A stretch of 64,000 nucleotides of DNA from Pomphorhynchus laevis (taxonomy: Eukaryota; Acanthocephala; Palaeacanthocephala; Echinorhynchida; Pomphorhynchidae). The translations under genes and the position numbers were made by a program. The stretch spans positions 62,001 through 126,000 of the forward strand of contig WNNJ02001443.1 in assembly GCA_012934845.2 (NCBI GenBank), in the 5' to 3' direction. The notes under the pieces were generated by a model. The model did no database searches. It was not told where the DNA came from and was given only the letters and a program-made list of their open reading frames with translations. Positions 50,200 through 60,606 of the stretch are shown here, piece after piece. The first letter of the stretch is position 1, and every line of letters begins with the position of its first letter.

Positions 50200-52812
50200 A
50201 ACGAAAAAACGAATTTATTTGACAAAGACACTTCAAAATCATAACAAAAGTAACAATGAAAAAAAAATTTATCTGAGACACCATGAGCTAGCCCGCACTA
50301 GAGCTATTCCAATGGAACGTCTGAATCGGCTAATCACGTCACTGTAACGGCACTCTATTCTCACCGCTACGTCTTTTGCTAAGCGTTTTACCAACTGTTC
50401 TGCCTCATCCCCTAATCCACCTTGTATTGACAAAATAACTGGTATAAAAGCTGCTCTCTCGATCTTGGATATCCGTTCGGAGTACTTAGCCTTTTTTCGA
50501 TTCTCGTTATAACTGAACGCTGATCGTGGAGTCATTGTGGCATAGGAACGAGCATGTGTATTGAATACAGAAATGTCCAGGTAGGACCGCTCAGACGGGA
50601 CGCCAAACAACCCCGAACACAAGACGTCAAGACGTGCATTGCGATCTAGTGTAGTGGAAGAAGAATCGAATTGAATAGTTGGATCAACGGGAGAAAGCAG
50701 TGGCTCAGTTGTAGTTGATGAACACACCTCTGAAGTTAATTTGGCGAAAATGTCTCTGATCACATTGTGCCTTACTATTGATTTCCCTCCGCATTTGCAA
50801 GATAATGAATGAACAACACTAAGAACTTCCCCACATACACATTTGCCTGAAGTATTTAAAATTTGCCACCCATATCTGACAGAGAGACCATCGGAAAATT
50901 CTTGATTGCTTAAGCGAAACTTAGGATCATCACTAGGGCGAGCAGATAGCCACGTTGACGCGCCCTTTCGAGCGGCATGCTTTAAAATTACCTGTTCGCA
51001 GTCGTCCACTGTATTTAACAGTGACGAAAATTTTTCGGCAGCCCGGAGATTCTTTAGTTTTCTAATTTCAACTATTGACTGTTTCTGGATGGTATCAATG
51101 TCGCCTCCGAGACCTAACTCAAATAAGGGCTTACATAGCAAAGAAGAATATTCCCATTCATATTTGGTATTCTCATATGGATTTGATATCCCCAAACCTC
51201 CCATTGAGAAAGGCAGACTTGCTACATCGCGCCAACACTTCTGTAAATTAAAACCAGTTATTTTGGGGATTATTTTATTCTGTATGAAATCTTCGAGTGA
51301 AGAAAACCATTCACATTCACACTTACATGTTCTTTGTACATGAGTCCACTTATTTTTCACTGCTGCTGAAAATGCTAAGAACGCTAACTGCCGTGAATCG
51401 CTAGAGACTTCACATAACCTATCGAGCAATTTTAACCAGCGAGTTACTTGTGTTATTACCCAATCTTTTTCGAACGAACCAAAACCTATGGGAGCTCCTA
51501 AAAGTTCTACACCATTAGATACGACATGAACCCCTAAGCTGGTAAGTGAATCACATTCAAGGATAATGTTGGCGTTAACCAGAGCTGTACACTTGTTGAC
51601 ATTAACATGAAATCCGTATTCCGGTCCTATAGATTGCAACGATTTAAAAAAATCATAAACATTCCCCAGTGAACCAACACATCATACATCGTCTGCATAC
51701 CAACGCTGTTTTATTTGAGGATGCAAAGCGCCTAATCTATGTATTAATGGTATCGTTGCTGCCGCAAATGCTACCATTGCCAAAGGGTCGCCTTGCGTGA
51801 AACCTTTCTTTGATAACAGATAATCATCGTCAATGGCTAAGATTGGATCTAAACTATACGTATTCTGCAGGAATCGAGCTAAAGCAGGGCATATCTTTTC
51901 TATATTGAGGAGAGCTAATTTCCTATTAATTCTATTAAAAGCATTATGTGCATCAATTAAAAGTAAACATGACGAGGTCGAATTAACAAAGGTTTCACGC
52001 ATATCTCGCACAACGAATTCGACACCTCCCTTTTGACCTGCACAAAGTTGTGAATTACCCGCAATTGACTTAATGAAAGGAGAAATGACATTTAAAATCG
52101 TTTTAGCCATTATGCGCCTATATGCCTCACCTATTCCGATCGGTCGAACACCAGGATTTTTATCAAGGGCAATGAGCCGACTAGTGATTAACGCTTCTGT
52201 TGAATGTTTTGGAACTCTATTACTAGCAATTCGCCTTGTCAGGTCTGCCAACGTAGAGGCCAACTGTAATGAATCCCTATCAAATGAGGTTAGCATTTGC
52301 CGCCATGATAAAGCATTAACACCCGAAGGACCCGCAGCGCCTGTAGTGCGCTTAGCACTAAGTTGAATTGCAGCTGCATCTATCGTATCGAAAAAAGAGG
52401 GATGAAAGTTATCACATTCCATGTCGATCTCCGATAATAAGGCGTCCTCACTAATTACAGCTGCATATGGATGCTTCGCTTCAAGAATAGACTTAACCGA
52501 TTCGTTGCCGATATAATCATTTGTACTCAAAGTTTTATTAATAGAACCGTTTTCCAGGATTCTTACTGCCGAAGTAAGATTACCTGACATTAATGATTTC
52601 ACGAATAGCGACTTCCAATTGCGCTTAGAATCGTATCGTGACTGGGATACCTTTAAACGTGATTGAATACATTTACCCTCCCTTACTAATTCATCAAAAT
52701 TTTGGCTTTGCCAAAGAGACAGGCGACGCGACATCAATTGACGTACATATTTGATTTTCGAAGAACCTACTTTTTGTAGGTTCTTTTTGTACGACTCTTG
52801 GTTATCTAAAAT
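50200..52812 (-). mobile_element. RLE-A LINE, minus-strand copy
   Basis: Best RLE-A copy: RT fingers to endonuclease, with a 3' UTR of about 70 bases ending in an A/T-rich run near 50200. The 5' end at about 52812 abuts the CRd start on the plus strand; any N-terminal zinc-finger region is lost. Confidence 0.85.
50269..52812 (-). pseudogene. RLE-A reverse transcriptase and restriction-like endonuclease, one stop
   Basis: One frame over nearly 850 codons with a single TGA directly after the catalytic box (about 51679-51681). RT: AKRTTGAAGPSGVNALSWRQ, LIALDKNPGVRPIGIGEAYR, LCAGQKGGVEFVVRDM, LLIDAHNAFNRINRKLALL (box A), GFTQGDPLAMVAFAAATIPL, QRWYADDV. After the stop: IGPEYGFHVNVNKCTALV, LAFLAFSAAVKNKWTHVQRT, LPFSMGGLGISNPYENT. 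Knuckle CVCGEVLSVVHSLSCKCGG, then KSIVRHNVIRDIF; endonuclease NARLDVLCSG, ERSYLDISVFN, NRKKAKYSERISKIERAAF; end IGIALVRASSWCLR. The TGA replaces a codon that is sense in the copy at 37786-39425. Codons before about 52812 in this frame are antisense of CRd. Confidence 0.85.
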
Positions 52813-52817
52813 CTTAC

Positions 52818-53954
52818 ATGAAATCGGTGAAAACTCGCAAAAAACAGACATACGATGGCTACGTTCAGTTGGAAGTTGGATGCGATAAGCAGGGATGCGA
52901 TGTTTGGACACTCTTAAAGGTGAAAAAAATTGACGTTGCGAGATACGAAAGTAAACATTTTATTTGTGGTTATTGCGTGTGTAACGACGCACGATTGGAT
53001 AAAACTGAACCTGTCGAGGAGAAAGGTGATAAGTCGGCGCCAGCTCTTTATGTTATTGCACAGCGTCAAGAAAGGATCTCCCACTGCAATTCACAACAGC
53101 GTCAAGAAATTGTTATTGCACAGCGTCAAGAAAGGATCTCCCACTGCAATTCACAACAGCGTCAAGAAATTGTTATTGCACAGCGTCAAGAAAGGATCTC
53201 CCACTGCAATTCACAACAGCCTCCACCAGCATTTGATCAGAATTTTCAAACTTCACCTGAAAAATGTGTAAATCTAGACAAGAACACTCTGAGCTACGAA
53301 GTGAAAACACCTGATTTTCCAAATTCGTTTGTCTCTGTAACATCATGTATCGGACCTCCGAGTTCTTTACAATCAACTGACTTGCGACTTAAATCTACAA
53401 ATTCTTACTCCAATTCAGTATCCCTATATAACTCATTAACTGCCCCTATTCGCCGGACTTATGATAGATCACAGTGTCTAATCATAGCTAATATAAGGGA
53501 ATCATCGGCTACTAACAACCATTTACGTGTACAGCATGACGTCAAAGCTGTACAATCCTTCTTCTCTGAGCTATTACACACCTGCTCCCCTACTGAGCTG
53601 CAGCAATTCAGAGTTCTTCACCTTTGTAGACTGGGGAACATAATATCAGATAATAGTTCACGCCTTCTAAAGGTCATATTAGCAACGCCCGATATGTGTA
53701 CATTAGCTTTAAAATACGGTTATCATCTTGCAGGTACTGGATTGATCCTTCGCAGAGATCTTTCGATCGAGGACAGAACTCGACTGAAACAAGCAAAGAG
53801 CGAACTTAGTAACAGAGTAGCTAACGGTGAAAGTAACCTCACCGTCATAAATTTTCGTGTAGTGCGACGCAGGACTTCAACTCGTTTCTGGATTCGTTCC
53901 ATTGGCAACGGTGGAAACATCGGGGAGCTGCGAACGTCTTTGTGTCGCAACTAA
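52818..53954 (+). CDS. CRd ORF1: zinc finger, 20-residue repeats, RRM-like domain
   Basis: 378 codons from ATG 52818. VGCDKQGCDVWTLLKVK and FICGYCVCND form the C-x4-C / C-x2-C finger (about residues 19-56). Residues about 78-135 are three copies of a 20-residue unit (IAQRQERISHCNSQQRQEIV), encoded by 60-bp DNA repeats. RRM-like part: DRSQCLIIANIRESSATNNH, RVLHLCRLGNIISD, SRLLKVILATP, GTGLILRRDLSIEDRTRLKQ, and the end ESNLTVINFRVVRRRTSTRF. No internal stop. The Trp codon in RFWIRS overlaps a CTG in the ORF2 phase. Confidence 0.8.
   Translation: MKSVKTRKKQTYDGYVQLEVGCDKQGCDVWTLLKVKKIDVARYESKHFICGYCVCNDARLDKTEPVEEKGDKSAPALYVIAQRQERISHCNSQQRQEIVIAQRQERISHCNSQQRQEIVIAQRQERISHCNSQQPPPAFDQNFQTSPEKCVNLDKNTLSYEVKTPDFPNSFVSVTSCIGPPSSLQSTDLRLKSTNSYSNSVSLYNSLTAPIRRTYDRSQCLIIANIRESSATNNHLRVQHDVKAVQSFFSELLHTCSPTELQQFRVLHLCRLGNIISDNSSRLLKVILATPDMCTLALKYGYHLAGTGLILRRDLSIEDRTRLKQAKSELSNRVANGESNLTVINFRVVRRRTSTRFWIRSIGNGGNIGELRTSLCRN
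53051..53220 (+). repeat. Three 60-bp tandem repeats within CRd ORF1
   Basis: Units start at 53051, 53111 and 53171 (each GTTATTGCACAGCGTCAAG...); the third stops short of its last bases at 53220. They look identical, which implies recent expansion. The unit is a multiple of three, so the ORF1 frame is kept. Confidence 0.95.
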
Positions 53955-53966
53955 ACTACCCAAGAA

Positions 53967-54814
53967 GTGACAGTAAATGTCGATAAGAGATACGAGTATT
54001 CCGACCCAGTACACTCCACACATGCCTTCCGGGTCTTATATTCGAATGTCTTAAGTCTCATTAATAAAATGGACGAAGTTCTCACTCTGGTTAACAGCAC
54101 CTCATTTGAAATACTTGTTTTTACAGAGTCGTGGTTAAAACCACACATCATAGATTCAGAAATTTCCATCAATGGGTACGCCATAATCCGAGCAGATCGG
54201 CAAATTTGCCTTGGTGGCGGAGTGATCATATATGCTAGAGAAGTTCTTACAACTCGTGTTATGTCAATTGAGTGCGATGAATCAAGTCTTTGTGAATACG
54301 CTTGGGTTTCTGTAACAGACCATAAAACATATTTTGCTATCTAGGTGTCTTCTATCGCCCCCCATTCGCTCTAACCGGGTCGATTATATCCTCAATAACT
54401 GAAAATGCATTCAAGGGTCAAAAAGTTATTTTATTAGGAGACTTTAACATGCCGCGAATTGATTGGATAGATTACGTTCCTCTTCCTGGATGTGATCCCG
54501 AATCATTACTTTTAAACACGATAAATGATCTACATTTAGTCCAACATGTTCACAGGGATACTCGTCAAAGGGGTACTAACTCCTCAATTATTGACCTCTG
54601 CTTTTCGAGTGAAACGTATCTGATAAAAAACGTCAAATACGGACCTCCGCTAGGATCAAGCGATCACTCTACCATCTCAATAGAATTTAACGCACTCGGA
54701 CCATATGCCGAAACGGTTAAAACGTCGAATCCTTTTAAGATCGACTATGATGTCGTGCGCAGTAAAATTTCCTGTATGTATTGGCCCGACACATCGAAAG
54801 CAGGCATTCAATAA
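53967..54814 (+). pseudogene. CRd ORF2, APE endonuclease part, broken
   Basis: 53967-54344 reads FRVLYSNVLSLINKMDEVLT, FTESWLKPHIIDSEI and LGGGVIIYAREV; a frame change near 54340 leads to LLGDFNMPRIDWIDY (about 54436-54480), NSSIIDLCFSSETYL and GSSDHSTISIEF. All endonuclease motifs are present, but the frame breaks once in the middle, and the RT is missing. Confidence 0.8.
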
Positions 54815-54904
54815 GCTTGGGATCACTTTAAGACCACATTACATTGTCGTAAAAGCAAGTGTCGTAACAAAAGCCGTAATCATAACGATGGCGAGAAAGG
54901 AGGA

Positions 54905-55090
54905 CGAATTTCTTCATCAGAAGAAATGCGCCATAAACATGTATTTGGCCCTGCTGCTATGTTGGATCGAGAAAAACATAGCGTTCTAAAACATAGCGTT
55001 CTTCCTGATGATTTCTATTCTTATACATTTGAATTTTATTTAATAATTCATGAATTTTAATTTTAAATTTTAACTTTATAAATATAAATT
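54905..55090 (+). mobile_element. Penelope-like element, 3' end fragment
   Basis: Matches the PLE 3' block at 36900-37040: CATCAGAAGAAAT, ACATGTATTTGGCCCTGCTG, TATGTTGG, CCTGATGATTTCTATTCTTA, followed by AT-rich sequence. The GAAACC part has been replaced by a short duplication (AAACATAGCGTTC twice, about 54973-54999). It lies between CRd and the AIF-like remnant. From 55091 to 55296 I see nothing beyond AT-rich DNA. Confidence 0.65.
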
Positions 55091-55296
55091 ACGAAAAATC
55101 TTAATAATTATTAATTAATTATTATTTTTGCAGTAAAATGCATTAAAATACATTACAATTGGGAGAGATGAATTGTGAAGTAAAACACAATCCATAAAGT
55201 CACGTGAAGATGGCATCCATGTCTTCACTCGACTCCTCACCTCCCTTAACCGATTTTGGTACCGTAATCTTCGTCAAAGCTCATAATTCGCCTCGC

Positions 55297-56690
55297 CTAG
55301 TTCTGAATTTCACATTTGTGTGGCTGCTCTGAGATAATCTGCCGAGCAATCCGAATCGTTCCCACAATGCCCCAAAGGACAATACCTGCAACTTTGTCGT
55401 TGACGTAATAAAACAGTATCGCCTGATATCCGTTCTCCGGTGATCTCTCGTATCTGTTTATTTCGAATTTTAAGCAATCCTGAAAGTGAAACAGAACGCT
55501 GTCAACATCCAGGCTGCTGTGCACTCGGCCCACGCTTTCAATACTCATATCCTTACCAATGTCAAGCCACGGGATTTGTTGTCGGTAATTTGCGACCTTA
55601 TCACAGCTCATGTTGGTTTTGGCAACACGTACAGTCTTAACACTTCTTTCGTGGTGAGTTCAACGTTTTCGAGATTTTGTCATTACGTCATATAAGTTGC
55701 ACGCGTTTCCAGCGCACCACATGTTATCGAAAATGCCAAGTTCAGGTCCCGTACTGTAAGCGAAATCATCCCCGGCTTTAATAAGTCCGTCGTGTTCAAT
55801 CGTGGCGTCGACGATGTCCATGTCTGCTAAAAATATCATATCTGCCACTTCCTGTCGGGAAATACGTCATCGCACTTGAACTTTACGAGTAGCTAATTTT
55901 TTCGTTTTTGATCAAATTTTATAATTCCATGACTCTGAATAATCCTAACGTCAACGGATTCAAAAGCTTGCCTACATCTCAGCACGAACCAAGACGGCAG
56001 CATCTGTCCAAGAATACCTTTCTTGTGATAACAGATTAGTTCAGTTTTTTATGTGGGTATTTGGATGCTAAAGTGCATGCAAGTTTGACTGAATCTATTT
56101 GACTCCCGAATATTGTATCTTACTTCGTTTTTATTAATAATATAGAAATAATATCTTACTTCGTTTTTATCAATCAATGTCTTCGCTTCCTTGATGTCAT
56201 CAGTTGATTGTAATCGAATCACCCTGTCGAACAACCGATCACTCCTTATTATGTAACTAAGATATTCAGGCACAGAGTCGGCGGTTTCAGTGGCTGAAAG
56301 AGCCTCGTCAAACGTAACCTTCCAACCATCATCCAACGTTGTGACGGATTGTTTTATATCTATTCTGGTCGCCTTTCTGTTCTTGAGAAGTGTAATTGCA
56401 GAGGATGAAGGTGATTCTGACGTAAAAGCATCCTCGTCAACCGTATGAAAGCTGATTTCCTGGTGAGAGCTGATTTCCCGGAATACGGTGCACTCCCCAT
56501 ATTCATTCGCAACATTGACCTATGAAAAGGAAACTTTGTGTGCCGCGACACCATCAAAATCTTCGAATTCGGATCGTTGGCCTTAATCACGTTAATCGCT
56601 GAGACAGAACTTGCACCCCCGCCGATAATAAGATAGTCTGCGTAGTTTTTGGTTTGCGACATCATCCTCGTCAGACTCAAAGAATGTGCA
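55297..56690 (-). pseudogene. Apoptosis-inducing factor (AIF)-like gene remnant
   Basis: Minus-strand pieces align in order with the mitochondrial FAD oxidoreductase AIF: YADYLIIGGGASSVSAINVI and NDPNSKILMVSR (FAD-binding GxGxxx fold, 56550-56660); ITLLKNRKATRIDIKQSV and DDGWKVTFDEALSAT (56230-56400; the conserved ATG is ATE); LIKAGDDFAYSTGPELGI and NMWCAGNACNLYDV (55690-55800; AIF has NIWVAGDAACFYDI); finally IPWLDIGKDM and AILFYYVNDKVAGIVLWGIV (55297-55600; AIF has VIFYLRDKVVVGIVLWNIF). The central NADH-binding domain (over 100 residues) is missing between about 55860 and 56150. At least three frame breaks; a GAAGTAAGAT donor-like site lies near 56163. Most likely a decayed, deleted gene copy, though part could be intron-split. 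Confidence 0.75.
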
Positions 56691-57178
56691 CCTGAATAGA
56701 CTGCATCCAAATCATCATTAATGTAATTTGTTTCGTCGGAGTTTGCCATGGGTGCGACAATATCGGCCATTGCCTCTTCTGTGCTTAATGCTTCTATTTC
56801 CCTATGTTCGTTGATAAGCCTGTCGCCTTGATTGCCTAAGGATATGTTATTAACCCGCTCCGATTTTGACCAATCGAATGAAGGGGATATAATCTCTAAG
56901 CCCTGTCCTAACGTCCATCGGACCTTCGGGTCTTGGCTAGTCATCTGGCCAAAGTAGTCTTCGTTTTCTGGAAGGCTCTTGAGAAGAGCTTTCGCATTGC
57001 CTCGCATCAACGCCACAGATATTCGCTGAAAAATATCTCGAGCGGCATTTAAGTACGTGGTATTGCGGCGAGCAGCGAGATACCGCGCTATTCTGCGGAT
57101 TAGTCGTTCTCCGTCTGCGTTCCACCTTCCGTATGTTTCAACAACGGCCGGTGTGAAAATATAGCCTTTTTCCTCCAT
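56360..57178 (-). CDS. Open frame joining RLE-B endonuclease tail to AIF-like FAD fold
   Basis: 272 codons from ATG 57178. Residues 1-72 (KGYIFTPAVVETYGRWNADG, FQRISVALMRGNAKALL) are the end of an RLE-B endonuclease. Residues about 75-177 have no recognised domain (acidic, Ser/Asn-containing). Residues about 178-220 are the AIF-like FAD-binding start (YADYLIIGGGASSVSA). The frame then drifts and stops at 56360 while the AIF reading continues in another frame. A long open frame across a decayed transposon and a host gene fragment may be chance or a former fusion gene; no promoter or splice evidence was found. Confidence 0.5.
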   Translation of the reverse strand: MEEKGYIFTPAVVETYGRWNADGERLIRRIARYLAARRNTTYLNAARDIFQRISVALMRGNAKALLKSLPENEDYFGQMTSQDPKVRWTLGQGLEIISPSFDWSKSERVNNISLGNQGDRLINEHREIEALSTEEAMADIVAPMANSDETNYINDDLDAVYSGAHSLSLTRMMSQTKNYADYLIIGGGASSVSAINVIKANDPNSKILMVSRHTKFPFHRSMLRMNMGSAPYSGKSALTRKSAFIRLTRMLLRQNHLHPLQLHFSRTERRPE

Positions 57179-59902
57179 TTTTTATCTATATTTTCGGATC
57201 TTGACGCGACTAGCGTAGTCTTCTACAGCATAGGAAGCTTCCTTACTTGAACGCGGCAGTTATAAAGATTGTTGCGGGTTGGTGACAGCAAAATCAACTG
57301 CTTCTGGCGGATCTCTGTGGAATAGAATGTCTGCTGTCCTTTCTATCAAACCTTTAACTAAGTTGGACACCTCGCGTTTAACGTGCATACCAGCTGACTC
57401 AGCTGCTTGAAAAACCGTGTCCCTTATTACTTTGTGCCTTAAGCCAGGGTAACCGCTGCACTGACACGTTAGGGCGTGAAATTCATGTACGTCTGCATCT
57501 CTGAAGCATCGTTGGCATATGTACGGTTTCGACGATATGGGTATTCCCAACCACAAGCGAATTAAAACTCGAAATTCCGCAGGTGACACGCTCAATGAAT
57601 TTATTTTTTTTGGGAATAGTGTGGAGCCAGGCGCTCGCGTGTGGGCATCCTATGAATAAAAGACGGGCAGCATCAAACGTGCTTGACACCTCTATCAGTT
57701 TAGAGAGACGCTCTTTATCAATTGCTGAGCTTAACCTAGCTTGGCTGGGAACACTGGGCGATGGGATGTCTGCATCAAATACGGTAGGGTAACTGATGAC
57801 CAGGGACTGAAGCGTCGAAGAGAAACTTGGAAAATCTAATGGGTCAAGTCCCAAACTCTTAGCGACGTTGTCGATGCTCGCTACGAAAACCACTGGGCAA
57901 TGCGTAAGGCAATACCAAAGACCAAGGCCGACCGTTCGCAAAGGATATGTTGCTTGAGATCGTGTGCGCCTGTCCAATAAAATACCGATAATTTCGCACA
58001 GTGCATTGGCAATTGCATCGTCAAGGTGACTCAAACGGAAAGTGAAGAAGGATTTACCGTTCGCAAAAAAGCGCAATGCCGCAGAAGGAGATACGCGACC
58101 TGTAGGTTCGGAATCTATGCTAAAGTTTCGAGGTCTCTGATAATGCCCTGCAAAACTTCACGTGTAATGTGTAAAGTACAAAAATCCTCGCTACCAATTG
58201 GCATTCCCAGTAAAAGTGAAGTTCGTAGAATTATTTAATGTCATTGTTTCAGAAAAATTAGACTGCACTGCTCTTATGGCTTCCGGACTGCCGATTATCT
58301 CTGTTTTCTGCCAGTTTAGCTTCAGGTGTAGACGATCGAAGGCATCCGATAAAAGAGCCAAAACCTTGGCTATGGATTGCACAGTTCCACCGATGATCCC
58401 GTCGTCTAAATACCATCGGTTGAATTGAATACCGGGGTTCAAGTCAAGTAGTTTCATAATCTGCTGAATAGCTAATGAGAATAATATTGGTCCAAGTCAA
58501 TCACCCTGCTGCACGCCGCATGAAGATTGTAAAGGATTCTGACCGACCAACCGTAGGTACGATGAACGTTTGTAACACCATCTGACCCAGGGCGCGCATT
58601 CAGAAAAATGATTGTCCACAGCGTGAATAAAGGCTTCGCGTATCAAAGTGTTAAAGGCATTCTTAACATCGACCTTTAACCATACCCAATCAGCGTCATC
58701 GGTTTTTTCTATGTGAAGACGTTTAACTTAGTGAGTGATACTTTCCATACAATTAGGCGAAGCCACACCAGCTTGATAAGGGTAAAAGGTGTCGAGGAAG
58801 TCCTTTCGTAGTTTTTGGCAAATGCACTTAGCACACAGTTGACGTATCGTTTCACCGACTGCAATTGGTCGGATGCCACCACCCTGTTTATTTAATGCGA
58901 TTAAATTAGCGCCAGAAAGATAAGTGGACATGGCAGGAAATCCAAGACCGGCCAACAGATGCTTTACCAAACTCGTCAGACGGGCTAGGAGATTGCCATG
59001 ATCTATAGATAGCATGTCCTGGAGGTGTTCAGGAAGCAATCCAAGACAACCATGTGAAGTAGAGGAGGGAACTGATCATATGGCGGCCAAAGCTGCTTCT
59101 GAATCGACTGATATCGGTTGAGACCTTGGAAAATGAATTCCTACGGTTGTGTCACAAGTAGGATGTAGACTTTCCAACTTTTCTCTCATCGAAAAGGAAA
59201 TGGCGCAAGTTCCGCTTGAAGTTAGACAACGCATCGCTTTGCTGTAGTTTCCGGATCTAGCAAGGTCTATGACCTCCTTGTATATGATTGGCTTAGCTGA
59301 GAACTTTGAGGGTCTAACACCCTTCTCTTTACAGCCGCCTAGCGATTCCATACAACTACAAATGTCGCGCACTTCCATCCACGACATCAGACGTGCGATG
59401 TTCTTTTTGGTGCAATGTCTACGTTTGGACTTGCAGTCTTGTGTAGATGTGAGACATAGCTTTGGGAAGCAAATAAGTGCAGCCCAGCTCTCAATCGATC
59501 GATAGCATAATGCATCTTGGATTAGAGATGACATTAGATCAGCTGCTCTGGCACGTAAGGACCATTGTATTCGCTTTACAGTAGATGCATTTGAAGACCA
59601 AACCTTATCCACAAATCGATCACATAACTGCTATCTGTCGACGTGTCCAAATGCTGTCGAGGTGGGAGAGTTCCCATTCCAAAACCACTAACATTGTTGT
59701 ACATGCCCTTCGTCGTGCAATCAGCAGAGAAATCCAAATTATTTCCAGACAATAGTGGTTCCATACCAGAGCCTGCACATTTAAAGCTGTCAGATTTGTG
59801 CGCACGTAGTTTTCCACTCTTTAATATGCAGAAAGTACGAGAGCATACGGGGCATTTGCCATGAGTAGGATATTCATCCCGATTGCATGGAACGTCGTCC
59901 AT
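56965..59902 (-). pseudogene. RLE-B reverse transcriptase and restriction-like endonuclease, broken
   Basis: In order: finger CPVCSRTFCILKSGKLRAHK (59576-59902); NIARLMSWMEVRDI and SGNYSKAMRCLTSSGT (59076-59612); LLAGLGFPAMSTYLSGANLI and IRPIAVGETIRQLCAK (58728-59039); after an in-frame TAA, WLKVDVKNAFNTLIREAF (box A) and SCGVQQGD with a TGA, then LGPILFS (58457-58728); QFNRWYLDDGIIGG (58191-58457, YLDD in place of YADD). One frame change later, GMPIGSEDFCTLHI and LPLRTVGLGLWYCLTHCPVV (57483-58076). Then FHALTCQCSGYPGLRHKVIR, AVDFAVTNPQQ (57260-57595) and the GRWNADGERL tail. The order finger-RT-knuckle-endonuclease parallels R2-type elements. Two stops inside the palm and at least three frameshifts. 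Confidence 0.8.
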
Positions 59903-59905
59903 GCG
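56965..59905 (-). mobile_element. RLE-B LINE, decayed, nearly complete coding region
   Basis: A second family with a C-terminal restriction-like endonuclease, on the minus strand, from an N-terminal finger near 59850 to the endonuclease end near 56965. More decayed than RLE-A, so older. No 3' UTR of its own is recognisable because AIF-like sequence follows. Confidence 0.8.
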
Positions 59906-60606
59906 ATTGTTATATCACGATATTAGCGCTTTGTATGTAGGCTATTGTATCACTATATTAGTGCTTTGTATACTTCTGTATATATTAATTGTAAGTAGCT
60001 TTAATTGGGACAGATTAATGAATATATTTTCTTGAAAATATTACAATTTTCCTGATATATGAATAGAAAGTGAGTTAGTACTGTAATGAGCTAGAACACT
60101 TATAAATTTTCTTAGTAAAAGTACGTAAACTCAATTAGTTCATCTGCTTATCCAATTTCATGATGTTATTTATACAAACTTCTAAGTTATTAGTTTTTTA
60201 AGTTCGCTCCAAATTTATACAAACTTCTAATTTATTAAAAACTTATTTTCTTTTAAGTTCACTCTAGAAACATAAAACATGAAGTTGTAGATATAAATTA
60301 AAGTGTACGTTGAGATTATGTTAATTGTTATGTTTATTATAGTATTCAATATCATCACTTACCGAAACATTAATTTGAAAGTAATAATTGTGTCTAAGAA
60401 ATAGTTGCATTGCCGTAACCATTTATAGGATTAATGGAATAGTCGGTTAAATTGTTTTGCGTGTACTGTTTGCATAAAGTGTTCTCATTAAAACCGTAGT
60501 TTTCACATTGTTGTTTAAATAAATACTGCAGTTATGACTCATTACTTGTGATTCGTTGTATTACTATTTAAACCTTTTTTGTTGTATTACATTTTTTGCT
60601 CTTAAA
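59906..60606 (+). other. Transposon-free AT-rich stretch before the BIG-like exon
   Basis: No LINE or PLE sequence recognised. Two short tandem duplications: about 59912-59975 (ATATTAGYGCTTTGTAT twice) and about 60168-60290 (TATACAAACTTCTAA twice, with following TTTTAAGTTC). If the downstream exon is real, its promoter or 5' UTR would lie here; no core promoter could be assigned. Confidence 0.4.

Larger units (their letters stand above)
52790..54815 (+). mobile_element. CR1-like LINE (CRd), ORF1 and endonuclease only
   Basis: Intact ORF1 (52818-53954) followed by the endonuclease part of ORF2, cut at about 54815 so that no RT remains. Beyond the cut is a short minus-strand L2b piece (about 54868-54912, GCCGTAATCATAACGATGGC) and a PLE fragment. 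Loss of the 3' half is atypical for a LINE insertion and points to deletion or recombination. Confidence 0.8.

Noticed and set aside
51670-51690. TGA right after the catalytic YADDV of the minus-strand RLE-A as a recoding signal
   Set aside because: The copy at 37786-39425 has a sense codon at this place, and the other copy has its TGA elsewhere (22529-22531). Two unrelated stops fit simple decay.
53051-53220. CRISPR-like array
   Set aside because: The units are contiguous without unique spacers and lie within a coding frame of an animal LINE.
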